From Pleodorina starrii (Eukaryota; Chlorophyta; Chlorophyceae; Chlamydomonadales; Volvocaceae): a stretch of 64,000 bases of DNA. Below are positions 23,643 through 36,211 of the stretch, piece by piece. Both the position numbers and the translations under genes were made by a program. Each line of letters starts with the position of its first letter. Position 1 is the stretch's first letter. The notes under the pieces were generated by a model. That model was given only the letters and a program-made list of their open reading frames with translations, was not told where the DNA came from and made no database searches. The stretch covers positions 637,001 through 701,000 of the forward strand of contig BRXU01000033.1 of the NCBI GenBank assembly GCA_030267565.1. The letters are read 5' to 3'.

Positions 23643-25239
23643 ACGTCGCTGGCGGCGGCGTGGGCGAGCGGTGGGGGCCAGGCTGGTGTTTTAGGGGCAA
23701 GTAAAAGTTGAAGGGACAGTGGTTGTTGGTGGTTTTGGCTTTGACAGATCAAAGGGTTGCTTTGGAGAAGCTGCTGGGAGCAGCAGATAGGGCACGGTTG
23801 AATGCAGTGGCGCAGCCGAAGGCAGGCCATTAGAAACGTAGGCACATGCATTTTGGTGGGCACGGATTGACTTTAGCCGCAGGTTGCAAGTCGCATGTGC
23901 CGATGCTCGGCTGTGTGGGCAGAGCGCGCAATATGCACTCAGCATCAAGTCACCCGCATGCCGAATGGGATGGAACGTGTCATGTAGGTCTCGGCGATGA
24001 GCCGCGTGTTGCGCGGCGGGGGCGATGCCGCCAATTCTTCGTGTCGCCGCAGGCCAGTAGGCTGTGCCGCTGCGCAGCTGGCGCACAGTTGCCTGGGTTT
24101 CACGTGTGTAGAGTGCACACGGATTGGCAGCACAGATTATTTTTGTTGCTGCAGGCGATGCAGTTGTGGATCATGGAGCGCGTGAGGATGCTGCTTTCAC
24201 CAGCTCAGTTCAGCGGCCGCCATTCCTTTGTACAATAGCCAAGCCCCGAGAGAAGTGCCGCGAAGGTTTTTTTATCATGGCGGTGCCATGGTGACGCGCT
24301 TCGCGCATTGACGGTCTGAACCGCTTCTCTTACTACGTTTTGGATACCGCTCACGCGCTCAGGCCATGTTCGGCTGTGTCCACATAACAGAAAGGAGGAC
24401 CGCGGCTGCATTGTTTTGGATCTTTGCGTGACTTGCATGGCGGCATTGTAGATGGAAATCGGAACTTCTGGCATTACGCTCCATTCCGCAGTCGGTCATT
24501 CAGCCTGAATCAAGCGTACGAGGCCCAAGGAAATTGTCTTCCGGGACTCGGCTTTGCATGTCAGAGGAAGTTGAAACCGATATTCGGGCGGCGGCATAGC
24601 TTACCGTGCATAGCGCGCGGCGGTTGGCGACTGGCGGCCACGTAACGACGCCCGCCTGCAACTTCTTCCAACCGACAACAGTAATGGCAGGCGTGTGCCC
24701 TCCACAACTTAACGGCCAGCCCGCACATCGAAAAATCTCTAGTAGCGTTAAATTGCATTCTTGCAGGCCCCGTAGGACCCCGTAACGCCAGCGTGGGCGG
24801 CGGGGCATGACGTCGCGTCTGCGTCCGGGGTTCACGCTGCAACCCGCAGGGTTTCTCCAGATGTCATCTTCGCACGGAGTACTCGATGTCTATCATAAGC
24901 TCCCACAACGGCCCAAATTAAAGATGCCCCTGTGTTATGGAACCAAGCCTCTAACGACGGAGCACGCCGACAGCAACACGCGCGCGCGCCTTTCACGAGC
25001 TTGCATCATCAAGACCATACATGTCGCATATTTTAAATATGTCCTGTCATAGCACAGGCCCAAGAAGGCACTCTGGCATGGGCTTTCGGGCGAGGGATGT
25101 ACGGCGATGTGCGCTCCGCAAACTAATGTAACCCGCAAGAGCGCAGTACTACTTGTTCCACATACTGGAGGAGCCTATTGCACGCCGACCTCAGGGATTC
25201 TGTTACCCATCTCGCGCGTTCCTGAACACCATCTTCACC
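23643..25239. other. 3' flank of the MAEA-like gene and promoter of the next gene; nothing recognised
   Basis: No spliceable frame resembling a known protein was found on either strand. No obvious TGTAA follows the MAEA-like stop within the first few hundred bases. Confidence 0.4.
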
Positions 25240-26937
25240 ATGCAGCTGAACGCGCGTTGCCCGACTGCCGCAAGGCCCCGCGTTGTAAGCTCCAGCCGCA
25301 GGGTACTGGTTGTCAGGGCTCAGGTGGATAGCGCTTCTGGTAAGTCGAAGATGGGTTGAGGCGCTTCCAGAAAGACTTGCGCTGAGCACCAGTCGATTGC
25401 CAACGGGCTGTGCGATTTGATATGGGCCACACCAATAATAAACTGGTGGTCAAGCTACTGCTTGTCCCAAACAGCAGCTTCACGTCCTGCCAATCAGGTC
25501 ACGCGGTCCCTCTCTCTTTGCCTTCATCCTTTCACAGTTGGCGCCAAGGTGGAACGTTGGCTGAAGACGCCTTTTGATATTCTTGCGTTCGGCCCTCGAG
25601 CTGGCGCCGGTGCTCTGCTCTCCGTTCCTGAGCGCCTTCAGACCCTGTAAGTGAAGTGGATGCGCTCAGAACACCGTGCGTATCCCTAATTATGCACGCT
25701 TGCCACTTATTTTCGGCTGGATGCTTACCGCACCTTCTCGATGTCGGGATTTCGACTGTCACTCGCAGGCAATCGGACGTCGAAAAGGCGATTGAGCTGC
25801 TCCAGGACCCTCGTCCTCTGGAGGAGAAGCAAGCCGTTGTGTTGAAGGTGAGGATATACCATTACTTGTTAGCATGAGGTGGAGCCCCCCCCTGGTCCCT
25901 AGCTCTTCTCCTCCGTCCGGGTGCACTTACTGCCGTCGGAGGGGGTTTCCCTCATGCATTTACAGGTTGCGAGGCACTTGTGACATATAGCTGAAACCCA
26001 TTCTCGCTTCGCAAACGTCTGGAGCCTGTCCATGTCCCACGGCTGTACCACGTACCCTGACCCGCAGGAGGTGGAGGACACGCTGGTGGAGTTTCTGGAG
26101 AAGGGCGCCACCGTGGAGTCGGACGTGCTGGCGAACGTGAAGACGGTTCTGCCCCCTGAGGCCGCCAACCTTCTGAACGAGCTCATCCCGGAGCCGCCCA
26201 ACAAGCAGCCCAACGTGGTGCACGTGGAGCCAGTTGAGGCCGCTCCGCAGCCGCCTGTGACGTACTACCAGGCCGACGTGATGGCCAACCAAGTAGGTAG
26301 GACGGACTACCGTAACGGCCGCCGCGCCTTGCCTATTGCCGGCGCAACTGTGCCGAAGCCCCAGCGAGGGCGCACCGTGCGCTGTGGGAGCCCTGTGGTG
26401 TTGGGGACAGCCCGCGCTAAGCCCTTGCACGCCACCTACCATGCTGTCGCGCGCTATGCATGTCTTTGGGGGCCTTTCCCGGGTCGCCCTGGAGCTTAGG
26501 GTCCTGGATGGCCACCCACGGGCGCTCTCCGTTGCACAGCCCAGCGCAAGGCCCAGCGCATGACGTCTGAATGTCCGCGCCGCGCAGTGCGCAGTGGACA
26601 TCACATGTACTGGGGTTTGTTTTGCCTGGCCCAAGCAGCCCGGCTCCACCCCGCCCCTGTTCTCGCGCACCCCATACCGCCCCGAACTGCAGCCTCTGAG
26701 ATGACCGAGATCAAGAACGCCGTCTCTGGCCTGAAGAACGCCCTGGACGCGGTGCGCCAAAACACCGACGTTGCGAACACAAACATCTTGCGCCTGAACC
26801 TGCGCGAGGCGCGCGACCAGCTGGCACGGCGCGTGGCGGAAGTGTCGGCCTCCACTGAGTCCGACCCCTCGATCACCGCCGCCACTCGCGAGGCACGCAT
26901 CCTGCTGGAGGAGGTTGACAGCTCCTTCTTCGCATGA
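25240..26937 (+). CDS. Predicted plastid protein, conserved-looking, function unknown
   Basis: The five exons are 25240-25339, 25538-25646, 25769-25847, 26068-26292 and 26701-26937 (249 aa). The ATG has a good context (TTCACCATGC). The first 30 residues are rich in Arg, Ser, Ala and Val and end SSRRVLVVRAQV, like an algal chloroplast transit peptide cleaved at VRA. The mature part contains VERWLKTPFDILAFGPRAGA, a helical stretch VEKAIELLQDPRPLEEKQAV and LVEFLEKGATVESDVLANVK, then a Pro-rich linker (PEPPNKQPNVVHVEPVEAAP) and a C-terminal helical domain (MTEIKNAVSGLKNALDAVRQ). There are no membrane segments and no catalytic motif I recognise. The exon 5 acceptor lies at 26700, because the alternative AG at 26692 gives a stop. 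I do not recognise the family. A TGTAA follows at 27064. Confidence 0.82.
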
Positions 26938-27063
26938 AGAAATAAGCTGTGCTGAGCACCTGGAGCTGTTCGCCACCAGGAAAAATAAGTGCTCGGTTTG
27001 GGCCCGCGGCTCAATGGCCTCTGTAGGGCAGGCCCTTATGCGTTGCCGAGTGGCTTGCCAGCC

Positions 27064-27068
27064 TGTAA
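27064..27068 (+). promoter_or_regulatory. Candidate TGTAA polyadenylation signal
   Basis: TGTAA lies 127 bases after the stop of the unknown plastid-protein gene, the usual distance for this lineage. Confidence 0.6.
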
Positions 27069-28608
27069 TGCGGAGGAGCGCGCGCGGACATCCGGTATCC
27101 GGCAGCGCTTCCTTAGTGGAGCGTGGGACCTGCGGACGCAGCACCCTGAGGGGAAGGGGGGTTGGCAGCGCTGCGCTAAGAGCACGTGCTTCCTCAACGG
27201 GGTTGCCTGCACGCGGTGCTGAACGGCAGCTTGCCGACCGGCGTACTCGTTGCTGTACACTGTGCCCCACGCGCGCCGCACTTCCGTGCTTGAACTGTGC
27301 GGCTGCCTGTCTCGTCAGGTCGTGAAGAGGTCGCTGAATAATTTCTGTCACGTAGTAACTCTATTTTTTCCTGACGTATTCACTGCTTTTTGGAAATTTG
27401 ACTGCTGAAGGCTTGCGTTGGTCACGAAACCCTGAAAGATTGAGGCGTTGCGAGCCCGTGGCGAGTGATACACACCGCCACGCTTGGCCATATCGGTACC
27501 GTGACGACGGGGTGTTGACGGCGACTCGGGGCATGTACCGCAGGAATTCTTTTGCCCCGTTACTCCGGCGGTCCTTGACATTGTTTCAACATTTTGTTTC
27601 TTCGTGGAGGGAGGTGCGCAACTTCGTAGCCGATGTGGTCTGGTATCGTTGTGTATTGACGCAGCGCTTATGAAGTCCCTTGGAAGACAAGGCTTACATT
27701 GCACGGTGGAACGAGGCGTCCTCAGCGCCTCTCCCTCTACTGCGGGGCCCGTGCAGTTTGCATATGAAAGCCATCATCGTGTAGCGCACATATCGCAACC
27801 TTCGCCTAATCACATCGACCATCGCCTTGCTCCATCTCGATCCGCAGATCCACCTACCAGCCCGCCGTGTGTCCCTCCCTATCAGTACCCTAACGTTGCC
27901 ACATAACTTGTCATCCTGACCAAACAGACGGAATGCTGCCCGCTGGGACGCCGAGTCATCACAGTACAACCCTTTCCCGGTACATGCCCATGCAAGTGAA
28001 ACATGCAGAAGTCCTGCCGTTGTCAGCTGAGTGCTGCCCACCTCACAGCCACAATGCATGGCACAAGTCCACTCGGTACAGGTTTACCACGCTCTCGGTA
28101 CAGTTTCACAGCCCCTACGCGAGGCGGCGGCAGCAGCCCCCTCCCCCCCGCTTGTTGCACTAAAACCCATCATACAAGCACTCGTCACACAGACGACACG
28201 TCCCAGGCAACCTGACCTGAGCGTAAGGTGCTCTGAGTCAACGCCTGAGTCAACTTCAAACGTGAGCGGACTACGTGCATCCTGCAATCTACCTGGTCGC
28301 ACAGTATGACAAAATGTGGGCCCCATGTTCAGTGTCCACGGCGTTCGACATTGTTAGCCGCTGTTTGGGGCCAATGCAGCCCAACCCAAAATGCGATCTA
28401 GAGATGCGTCACCTTCAGTCGCCCACATTCGCGAATGCGGCGACCGTCACCACCGTCGTTTCAGGCTGGTGTCCCCGCCGGTGCTTTGTGACGCGCCTCC
28501 TGACGACACCGCGCTGGCGCCATTGACGCACAGTGAGTCGCACAGGGCCTGGATAGCGTCCGCATCAGCAGTAGAGTCAATGTTGACGCTGATCGTGTTT
28601 CCCTACGA

Positions 28609-28613
28609 TTACA
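28609..28613 (-). promoter_or_regulatory. Candidate TGTAA polyadenylation signal (rhomboid-like gene)
   Basis: A minus-strand TGTAA lies about 330 bases after the predicted stop at 28939. Confidence 0.5.
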
Positions 28614-28938
28614 GTGAACCATGAAGTTCAGTCATGATACGAATGAAGGCAACCTCAGCCTACGAGGCAGTCCGGTTTCTTACGAGGACCTACGTGTGTA
28701 GCCAGCTACGGCGGAGCACACGAGGCCGTCAGCAGCGCGCACCAATGCCGGGCTCCGCCAACCGAGAGCTTCAGACACGTGCGCTGGTATCGACCGTGGG
28801 AAGCTTGAATCCCGCACGAAAGTGCCCGAATCCCACGTCAAAATGTTGTGCACGGCGGCACTCCCCAAGCTCCTTAGGCTCCCGAGTTCCGACAGGTTGG
28901 TCACAAGCAGAGCATGCTGCGCGCGTTGCGCGACCCAC

Positions 28939-31900
28939 TCAAGATAGCAACAACAGGACAGGACCCCACGAGCCCCACTGCGGTCTCACGTGTGGGCAGG
29001 TGAGGGTTGATGTGGTGTTGGTGGCGGCGCCGCTGGAGATGGTGAGGGTGCATGTGTCGGGCCAGATGCGGGCGGCGTTGCAGTCCCACCAGGAGCTGGA
29101 CGTGCACACCCACTGCGGTCAGTCGCAGCGGGCGAGCAGGCAGGGGCGCGTCCGAAAGGTAAGTCGTGGAAGACGAGAAGTCATGGAGAACAGAGGACGT
29201 GGAAGGCCGCCACGCTTGCCGGGAGCGGCAACGCGTGACGCGCTTCGGCGGAAAATCGCACAGGAACGCACAAGCCGTGCCAGCATGCAGGGTGCCAGCG
29301 CAGCCGTACCGGGTTGCAGCAGCCAGCAACCGGCGTGCCCAACTGTAGCCCCGCCAGGCCAGCCACGATGGCCGCCAAAATCACAGCCACCGCCACCACA
29401 GCGGTGCCGTACACCAGAACCTCGCCCGCCTTTGTGCCCGTCTCCTGCGCAAGAGTGGCACACACCACGGGGACGCACGTTTGACAGGGCCAAGCGGGCG
29501 GAGGGGAAGGGCACGAGACGCGGAAGGCTCCGGGTCGCGTGTGCGCATGTGAGCCTGCTGCTCCGCACGCAAGTCACGCGGCGGAGCCCACGACAGGGCG
29601 CCAAGTGCGGCGAAGTCGCCCAGAAGGGAAGGAACGCAACCCCGGACAGATTGCATGAGCGAACCTTTCAAGTGCCAGCACCAGCACGGCAGCACCCCCT
29701 GGAGTGCACGGCCCAGCTGGCCCGATCCCGCTGGCTCTAGTCTCCGAAGCCCACTGTAACCACCAGAAAAACCAGTTCAGTTCCCACGTCCCCCACGAGA
29801 ACATGTCGCGTACCTTTCTCCGCACCATCATAAAGCCCAAACACAGCACCGCACCGAACACAAACCCGGCGGTGTTGCCGCTGTTGTCCACGAAGGGCGT
29901 GGCGCCCATGAAGGCATTGGCGCCCACCATGAACCCCGTCGTGAGGACGGACGCCCAATGGCAGCTGTAGCGCCGCCAGCGGTACACCAGCATGGCGCTC
30001 GCCGCGCCTGGCCAGGCAAGGAGACACAGCGAGGCGCACGCGCGGCCGAATGAACACAAGAGGAGAAAAGAAAGTCAGCGCTGCCAGGCCACGGTGCTGG
30101 CTTGCTTGCACGTGGCCATTGCGGAGTCAAAGCGTTCCGACTGAGACGGTTGCACGGTCGTCATGCCGACACCGGCACCCCGCGGGGCTGCTGCTGCTGC
30201 CGCTGCCACAACCGGCAGGGCCGCCGCCACCAGCACAACCCCGGTTACGTGTATCATGCCCAGGCCTCCGAGGCTGCTCAACTGCTCATTCACTCACTCA
30301 CTCACCCGCCAGTGCAAACGCCGGGATGGAGGCGCCGGCCGTCGAGTACTGGGCTCCCACGTTCACCGAGACCATCAGCCCAGCCATGCCCCCGCCGAAG
30401 AACATCAGCGCTGCGGGTGGTAGGTACGATCCGCAGCGAAGGAAGGGGGGTTATCCACGTATAGGCCGGAGGGGGGGGCCGGCGTTGGCGAATGGACCCA
30501 GCGTTACTGTGTGTATGTGTGTGTAGGGGGGGGCGGGAGAAGCGGCTCTCCTCGCCGCCACCAGGAGAGCCACGTCAACGCTCCTGCCCGCCATCCAGAC
30601 CGGGCATCACCAGACTGCTTGACTCCGGTACTTACCCAGCCGGGGTCGACCCTGCTATGGGACGCTTGTTTCCCCGACTCATTTGTAAACATACGCAGCT
30701 GACACATTGGCCCCAGTCGCCTGTTCGCTGCCGCCCTGCCTGCTACCTATCCCAGCCGCTCTTGAAGCATAACGATGACTCACCGACCAGCCAGGGGCTC
30801 AGCTCCCGAACGAGCAAGTGCCCAAACGCCCACACCATGCCCAGGTTGGAGGTAACGTGAATGGCACCTGCGCGCACAAGAACATTTCGGAGTGGGGCGA
30901 CCAGTGCCCGTGTTCACAGCCCGACCACAAGGCCGACCAAGCTGAGTGAATGGAGTTCTCCCGGCACTGCACCGCACTGCACAACCAGGTTGTTCTTCGG
31001 TTGCAGATAACGGAGCTGGTCTGACGTGAGCTTCTCTGCTCGCAGGTGGGTCTCGTCGCCGTCGCGTTTCCTTGCACGCACAGAATTGTGGCGTGAGTGA
31101 ACGTGCTCTCGGCCAGGGCAGGCAAGCCGAAGCGGACCAGCCATCTACAGCACACCTATACCTCAGCCACACTTTCGCATCTGTCATTTTGCTCCTTTCG
31201 CTGGGTGGGTGGGTTGGGCATCTGCCGGAGCTTTGCCGCCATGCTCCACTCTCCCAAGGGAACCTCCCCTTTGCTTTTGCTGTGTGGCCCTCCCCCCGTG
31301 GCAATTCTTAAGATATTTAACGGAACGCGATCCGGAAGAGGACACCCGAGCGACGAGCCCACACGAACGGGGGGCAAAGTCCGCGGCCTCCTTTCACAAG
31401 ATAAAAGAGGCGACGCGCACAATCCCCAGCAGAGGCACCTCCGATGGACGGCTCGACATCGCAGCGGAGGCCTCACCCGCGTTGTAAAACAGCGACGAAA
31501 CGAGGCGCCAGTACTGGTAGCGCTTGACAATGCGTTGCGTGTATGTGCCCCTGCGAAGCGCCAGCGGACACCCGGGATGGAGAACTGGTGAGCCTTCGGC
31601 ACGTTTCAGCAGCCGGCCGCTCCACGGCACCAAACTCGATACGACGCAGCTGACCCACCGGCGCAGCTGCCGCGCCCCCAGCTCACCCCATTTTGATGAC
31701 GCCCTCCCGCCCCGGCCCCAGCAGCGGGTTCTCCTGCAGGTCTGCAACCTGGCGGGGGGCGTGCAGGGGCATGGTGGGGCGGGCGGGGCAAGCAACCCAC
31801 ATGATGCGTGAAAGCAGAACCCAGGTTTTGCCCAGCTGCGACTATGGCTGCCGGTCGTCCCCCACGTGTGCGACGGCCTTTGCGACTGAAAGGCCGCATG

Positions 31901-32847
31901 AAAGCTCCTCGGTAGTTTGAGAGCGGCCATATGGCTGACGCTCGCACGGCTATGAATCCCCAATGCCCAGGAAGCTGCTACGCCCAACCAGCGTAACGGC
32001 CCCGGAAGGGCGACTCCCAGCACGAGAGCTGCCAAATCTCCTCGCAGGTCGGATCAAGTGGGCCTTATGGCCAACTGCGTTCGGCAGCCCCAGACCGTCG
32101 TGACCATCACAGCCGATGCGGGCCGCCCTGTCCGCGGCGGAAGCCCATCCCGCGATAAGCAAAGCTTGCCTGCCATTCGGTAATGTACAGCCCGACAATA
32201 AAGTACACAAGCTCCCCAATGGCCAGGATGTTGTACATCCATGTGAAGATGCGTTGGCGTCGCCTTAGCTGAATGCGCGCCCTGGACAGCGGGGGGAAAG
32301 GGGGGTGGGGCGAATCTCATGGCTGCGTTCGTGAGTCATAGTGGCACGTGGGAGTTGCCGAGTACAAAGCTAACAGCAACGGCAGATGTACGACGTTAAC
32401 AGACGGGGGGACGGCACTGGACGTGTTAGCACGAGCTTTCACACACAACTTGGTGATTCAGCCAGGCGTAGGCTTGACCGTGCTCCCTTCCTCAATGGCG
32501 ATGGTTCCCGGCGGAACGTGCGGGACGGCCCAACCGTTCATTTAAAGCACAAAGAAAGTGTCGACCGGCCATACTCACTTTTCTACATCCTGTACGCGTT
32601 GAACCTCCCGTGCCTGGGCAGCTGAAAGCGCCCTGTGCAACCAGAACCGTACATGGGTAGAGTTCGATAGCTGCTGGCACTGGTCGCCTTGGAACGCAAC
32701 GGCGGTATTCCTCCAATTAAAGCTAAATCAGTATCGCAAAAGCATTTGTTGAGCCTACCAGTATTCGGTGCTGGAGCCCGTATAGCCGTTCGCTGGCACC
32801 GTAGTCACAGAAGCCAACGGAACAAGAGCAATGTTGGCTGTGGACAT
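28939..32847 (-). CDS. Rhomboid-like polytopic membrane protein, probable pseudoprotease
   Basis: The ten exons are 32759-32847, 32579-32632, 32170-32281, 31687-31748, 31477-31550, 30784-30867, 30306-30410, 29814-30007, 29310-29444 and 28939-29112 (360 aa). The start MSTANIALVPLASVTTVPAN has an in-frame stop upstream. Rhomboid marks are a basic cytosolic stretch before the first helix (RRRQRIFTWMYNILAIGEL), ENPLLGPG, YWRLVSSLFYNAGAIHVTSN, FFGGGMAGL, a Ser motif GAS-I at Ser186 and PFVDNSGNTAGF. Active rhomboids have His in the last motif (VDNxAHxGGF); here the position is Asn238, so proteolysis is unlikely. The C-terminus carries a Cys-rich lumenal segment (GCCNPWVCTSSSWWDC) like plant RBL proteins. 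The exon 3 donor is GCAAGC, a GC-AG intron. The last exon could instead splice at a GTGAGA donor at 28989, which would change the final residues. Confidence 0.87.
31085..31259 (+). repeat. Dispersed intronic repeat, copy 2
   Basis: This is the second copy of the repeat at 5102-5279. It lies in the intron between exons 5 and 6 of the rhomboid-like gene, antisense to that gene. Its middle differs from copy 1 by small substitutions and indels, while the two ends stay nearly identical. Confidence 0.85.
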
Positions 32848-33297
32848 TCTGAAATATGTGACCTTGATGCCACGTACACGGTCACAGGATAACCACTATA
32901 TTCAGGGTCCACCAGAACTCGACGAAGACAGAAAAACGAAAGCGCATGGCATGGCAATGGATCGCTGCAAGCGGCAAGGCATTTGAATGGACTACCTACT
33001 GAAGGTATCTGCAACGGTCAGACGTCTCCTTTCTCTGCGACTTTTGTACGTTGTACGGCTCGGGCTTTGGCGCCCAAACATGTCAAAATTGCGTTGATTG
33101 TGTTAGAGGGGACGAGAGCGCCGTCTGGTCTCGCGTGCATTCGAGACTTTTTTTTTAACCCACCAGCCAAATCTGCGCGTATGTGCTGCGACTTTTGACA
33201 ATAACTTTGGGACTGGCGCTAGGGGAAGTTTACTGTCGCTTCCTCTTCGCCCCGGGCTGTAAATTATTACTGTCAGCCCTGCCTTTGGCTTGCGCCC
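32848..33297. other. Divergent promoter region between the rhomboid-like and cytochrome b5 reductase genes
   Basis: The two start codons face away from each other across 450 bases. The interval contains a T run at 33149-33157 and no coding frame. Both genes probably encode membrane proteins, but I have no evidence for coregulation. Confidence 0.55.
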
Positions 33298-34920
<1,623 letters not shown>

Positions 34921-36211
34921 ACGTCACACACGGGAGGGGCAACCTACCATATGTCTCAGCACAGTGGTCTGGGTTTGCCGGCAACGGGCCGTACCCATGC
35001 TGGCCCAAAGTGCAGTTATTGTGAGCAGTTAATTGTGTGAGCTTGCAAGGCTTGCGGGTTCTCGACTATGCCGCAACGTTGTGGCTTGTGGTTGGCTGTC
35101 TGGGCACGGCCGCATGGCCCAGGGCAGGATGCCAGTAGGTGTCTAAGCGTACTTGAGATTGTCTCTTATGTGATTGGGGTGATTCGGCTCCATTTCCGGC
35201 GTCGGGAAGTTGGCCTTATTCGTGCAGTCAATGACTGATGGTATTGGTTTCCTTGCGATATTGCAATAAGGCTGCAACATGAAGGTATCTCTCGTGGGGT
35301 TGAAGTACCGAAGCCGCCCGGGATGGGGCGCGCTCATGTGGCTGAAGATAAAGTCCTATTTTTGGGCGGGGCCCCAGCGCGAAGCGCCCAGGGGGGCGCT
35401 TAATATCGCGGTGGAAATGACGGTATTTGTACTGCAGTCGGTATGGCAAGGCGTGTCCTTGCTGAAGCTGCTGGACGAGCTTCCAGATAGCCGTGCTATG
35501 ATCTTTTACCCAGCAGTGAACGTGGCCATGCGGGCCCGCTGTTCAGTTACCCCAGGAGCCTACCCTAGCCTACATAGGCCTGTACAACCGCATTGCAGGC
35601 CGACACATACACCCTGGCTTTCTTGGTCCATCCAAAAATACACAATTCAGCTATTTCGTCGTCTTTCATAAGGACTCATGAAGACTTTAGGGTCTTAGCC
35701 CTGATTGGGGGTTCCGTTGCTCGGCCCGCATTTCACGCCTGCTGAGGAGAATGGTGTGCCGGTCATGGCGGGCTTCCCGGCATGGGCCCCACTCAACAAG
35801 AGTGTGACATGTTGTGATATCAGCATAACAATGTTGCTGCTGCTAAATGCTGAAACGTTGGAGTCCAATCTCCAACGGCGCTGTTGCCGATGCATGCCGA
35901 GTGACGCGATGGCGCCATGCTGAGTCCCAAAAGGTTGTTTGAACGGCTTGCAGCCATACTACTGGACAGATTCACGTCCTGAACTCAGCATTGAATTTCG
36001 ACGAGGCAGATTTTTTGTCCGTGTGGAAAATACGGCAACGTTTAAAAACAAGTGCAGCCGCTTTGGCATCTTGCAGCGCCAAGCAGGAACCTTTTGTCAG
36101 AACGTTGCACCTTTTCCTCCCAACTTAGCTGACTGACCCGCTCTGTCAACAAGGAGACCATCAATCACCCTAAATACATTTACCCTTCAGTGTACCAAAC
36201 AAGTGATCAGT
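34921..36211. other. Intergenic: 3' flank of the reductase and promoter of the methyltransferase
   Basis: I see no spliceable coding frame on either strand and no clear TGTAA close after the reductase stop. Confidence 0.4.

Larger units (their letters stand above)
26938..28938. other. Convergent 3' flanks (plastid protein and rhomboid-like gene)
   Basis: Two genes converge here. TGTAA signals are present for both (27064-27068 plus strand, 28609-28613 minus strand). The 1.5 kb between them shows no supported gene. Confidence 0.5.

Noticed and set aside
28634..29740. Plus-strand frame of 368 codons opposite the rhomboid-like gene
   Set aside because: It overlaps exons 9 and 10 and introns of the minus-strand gene and has Arg/Pro-rich shadow composition.
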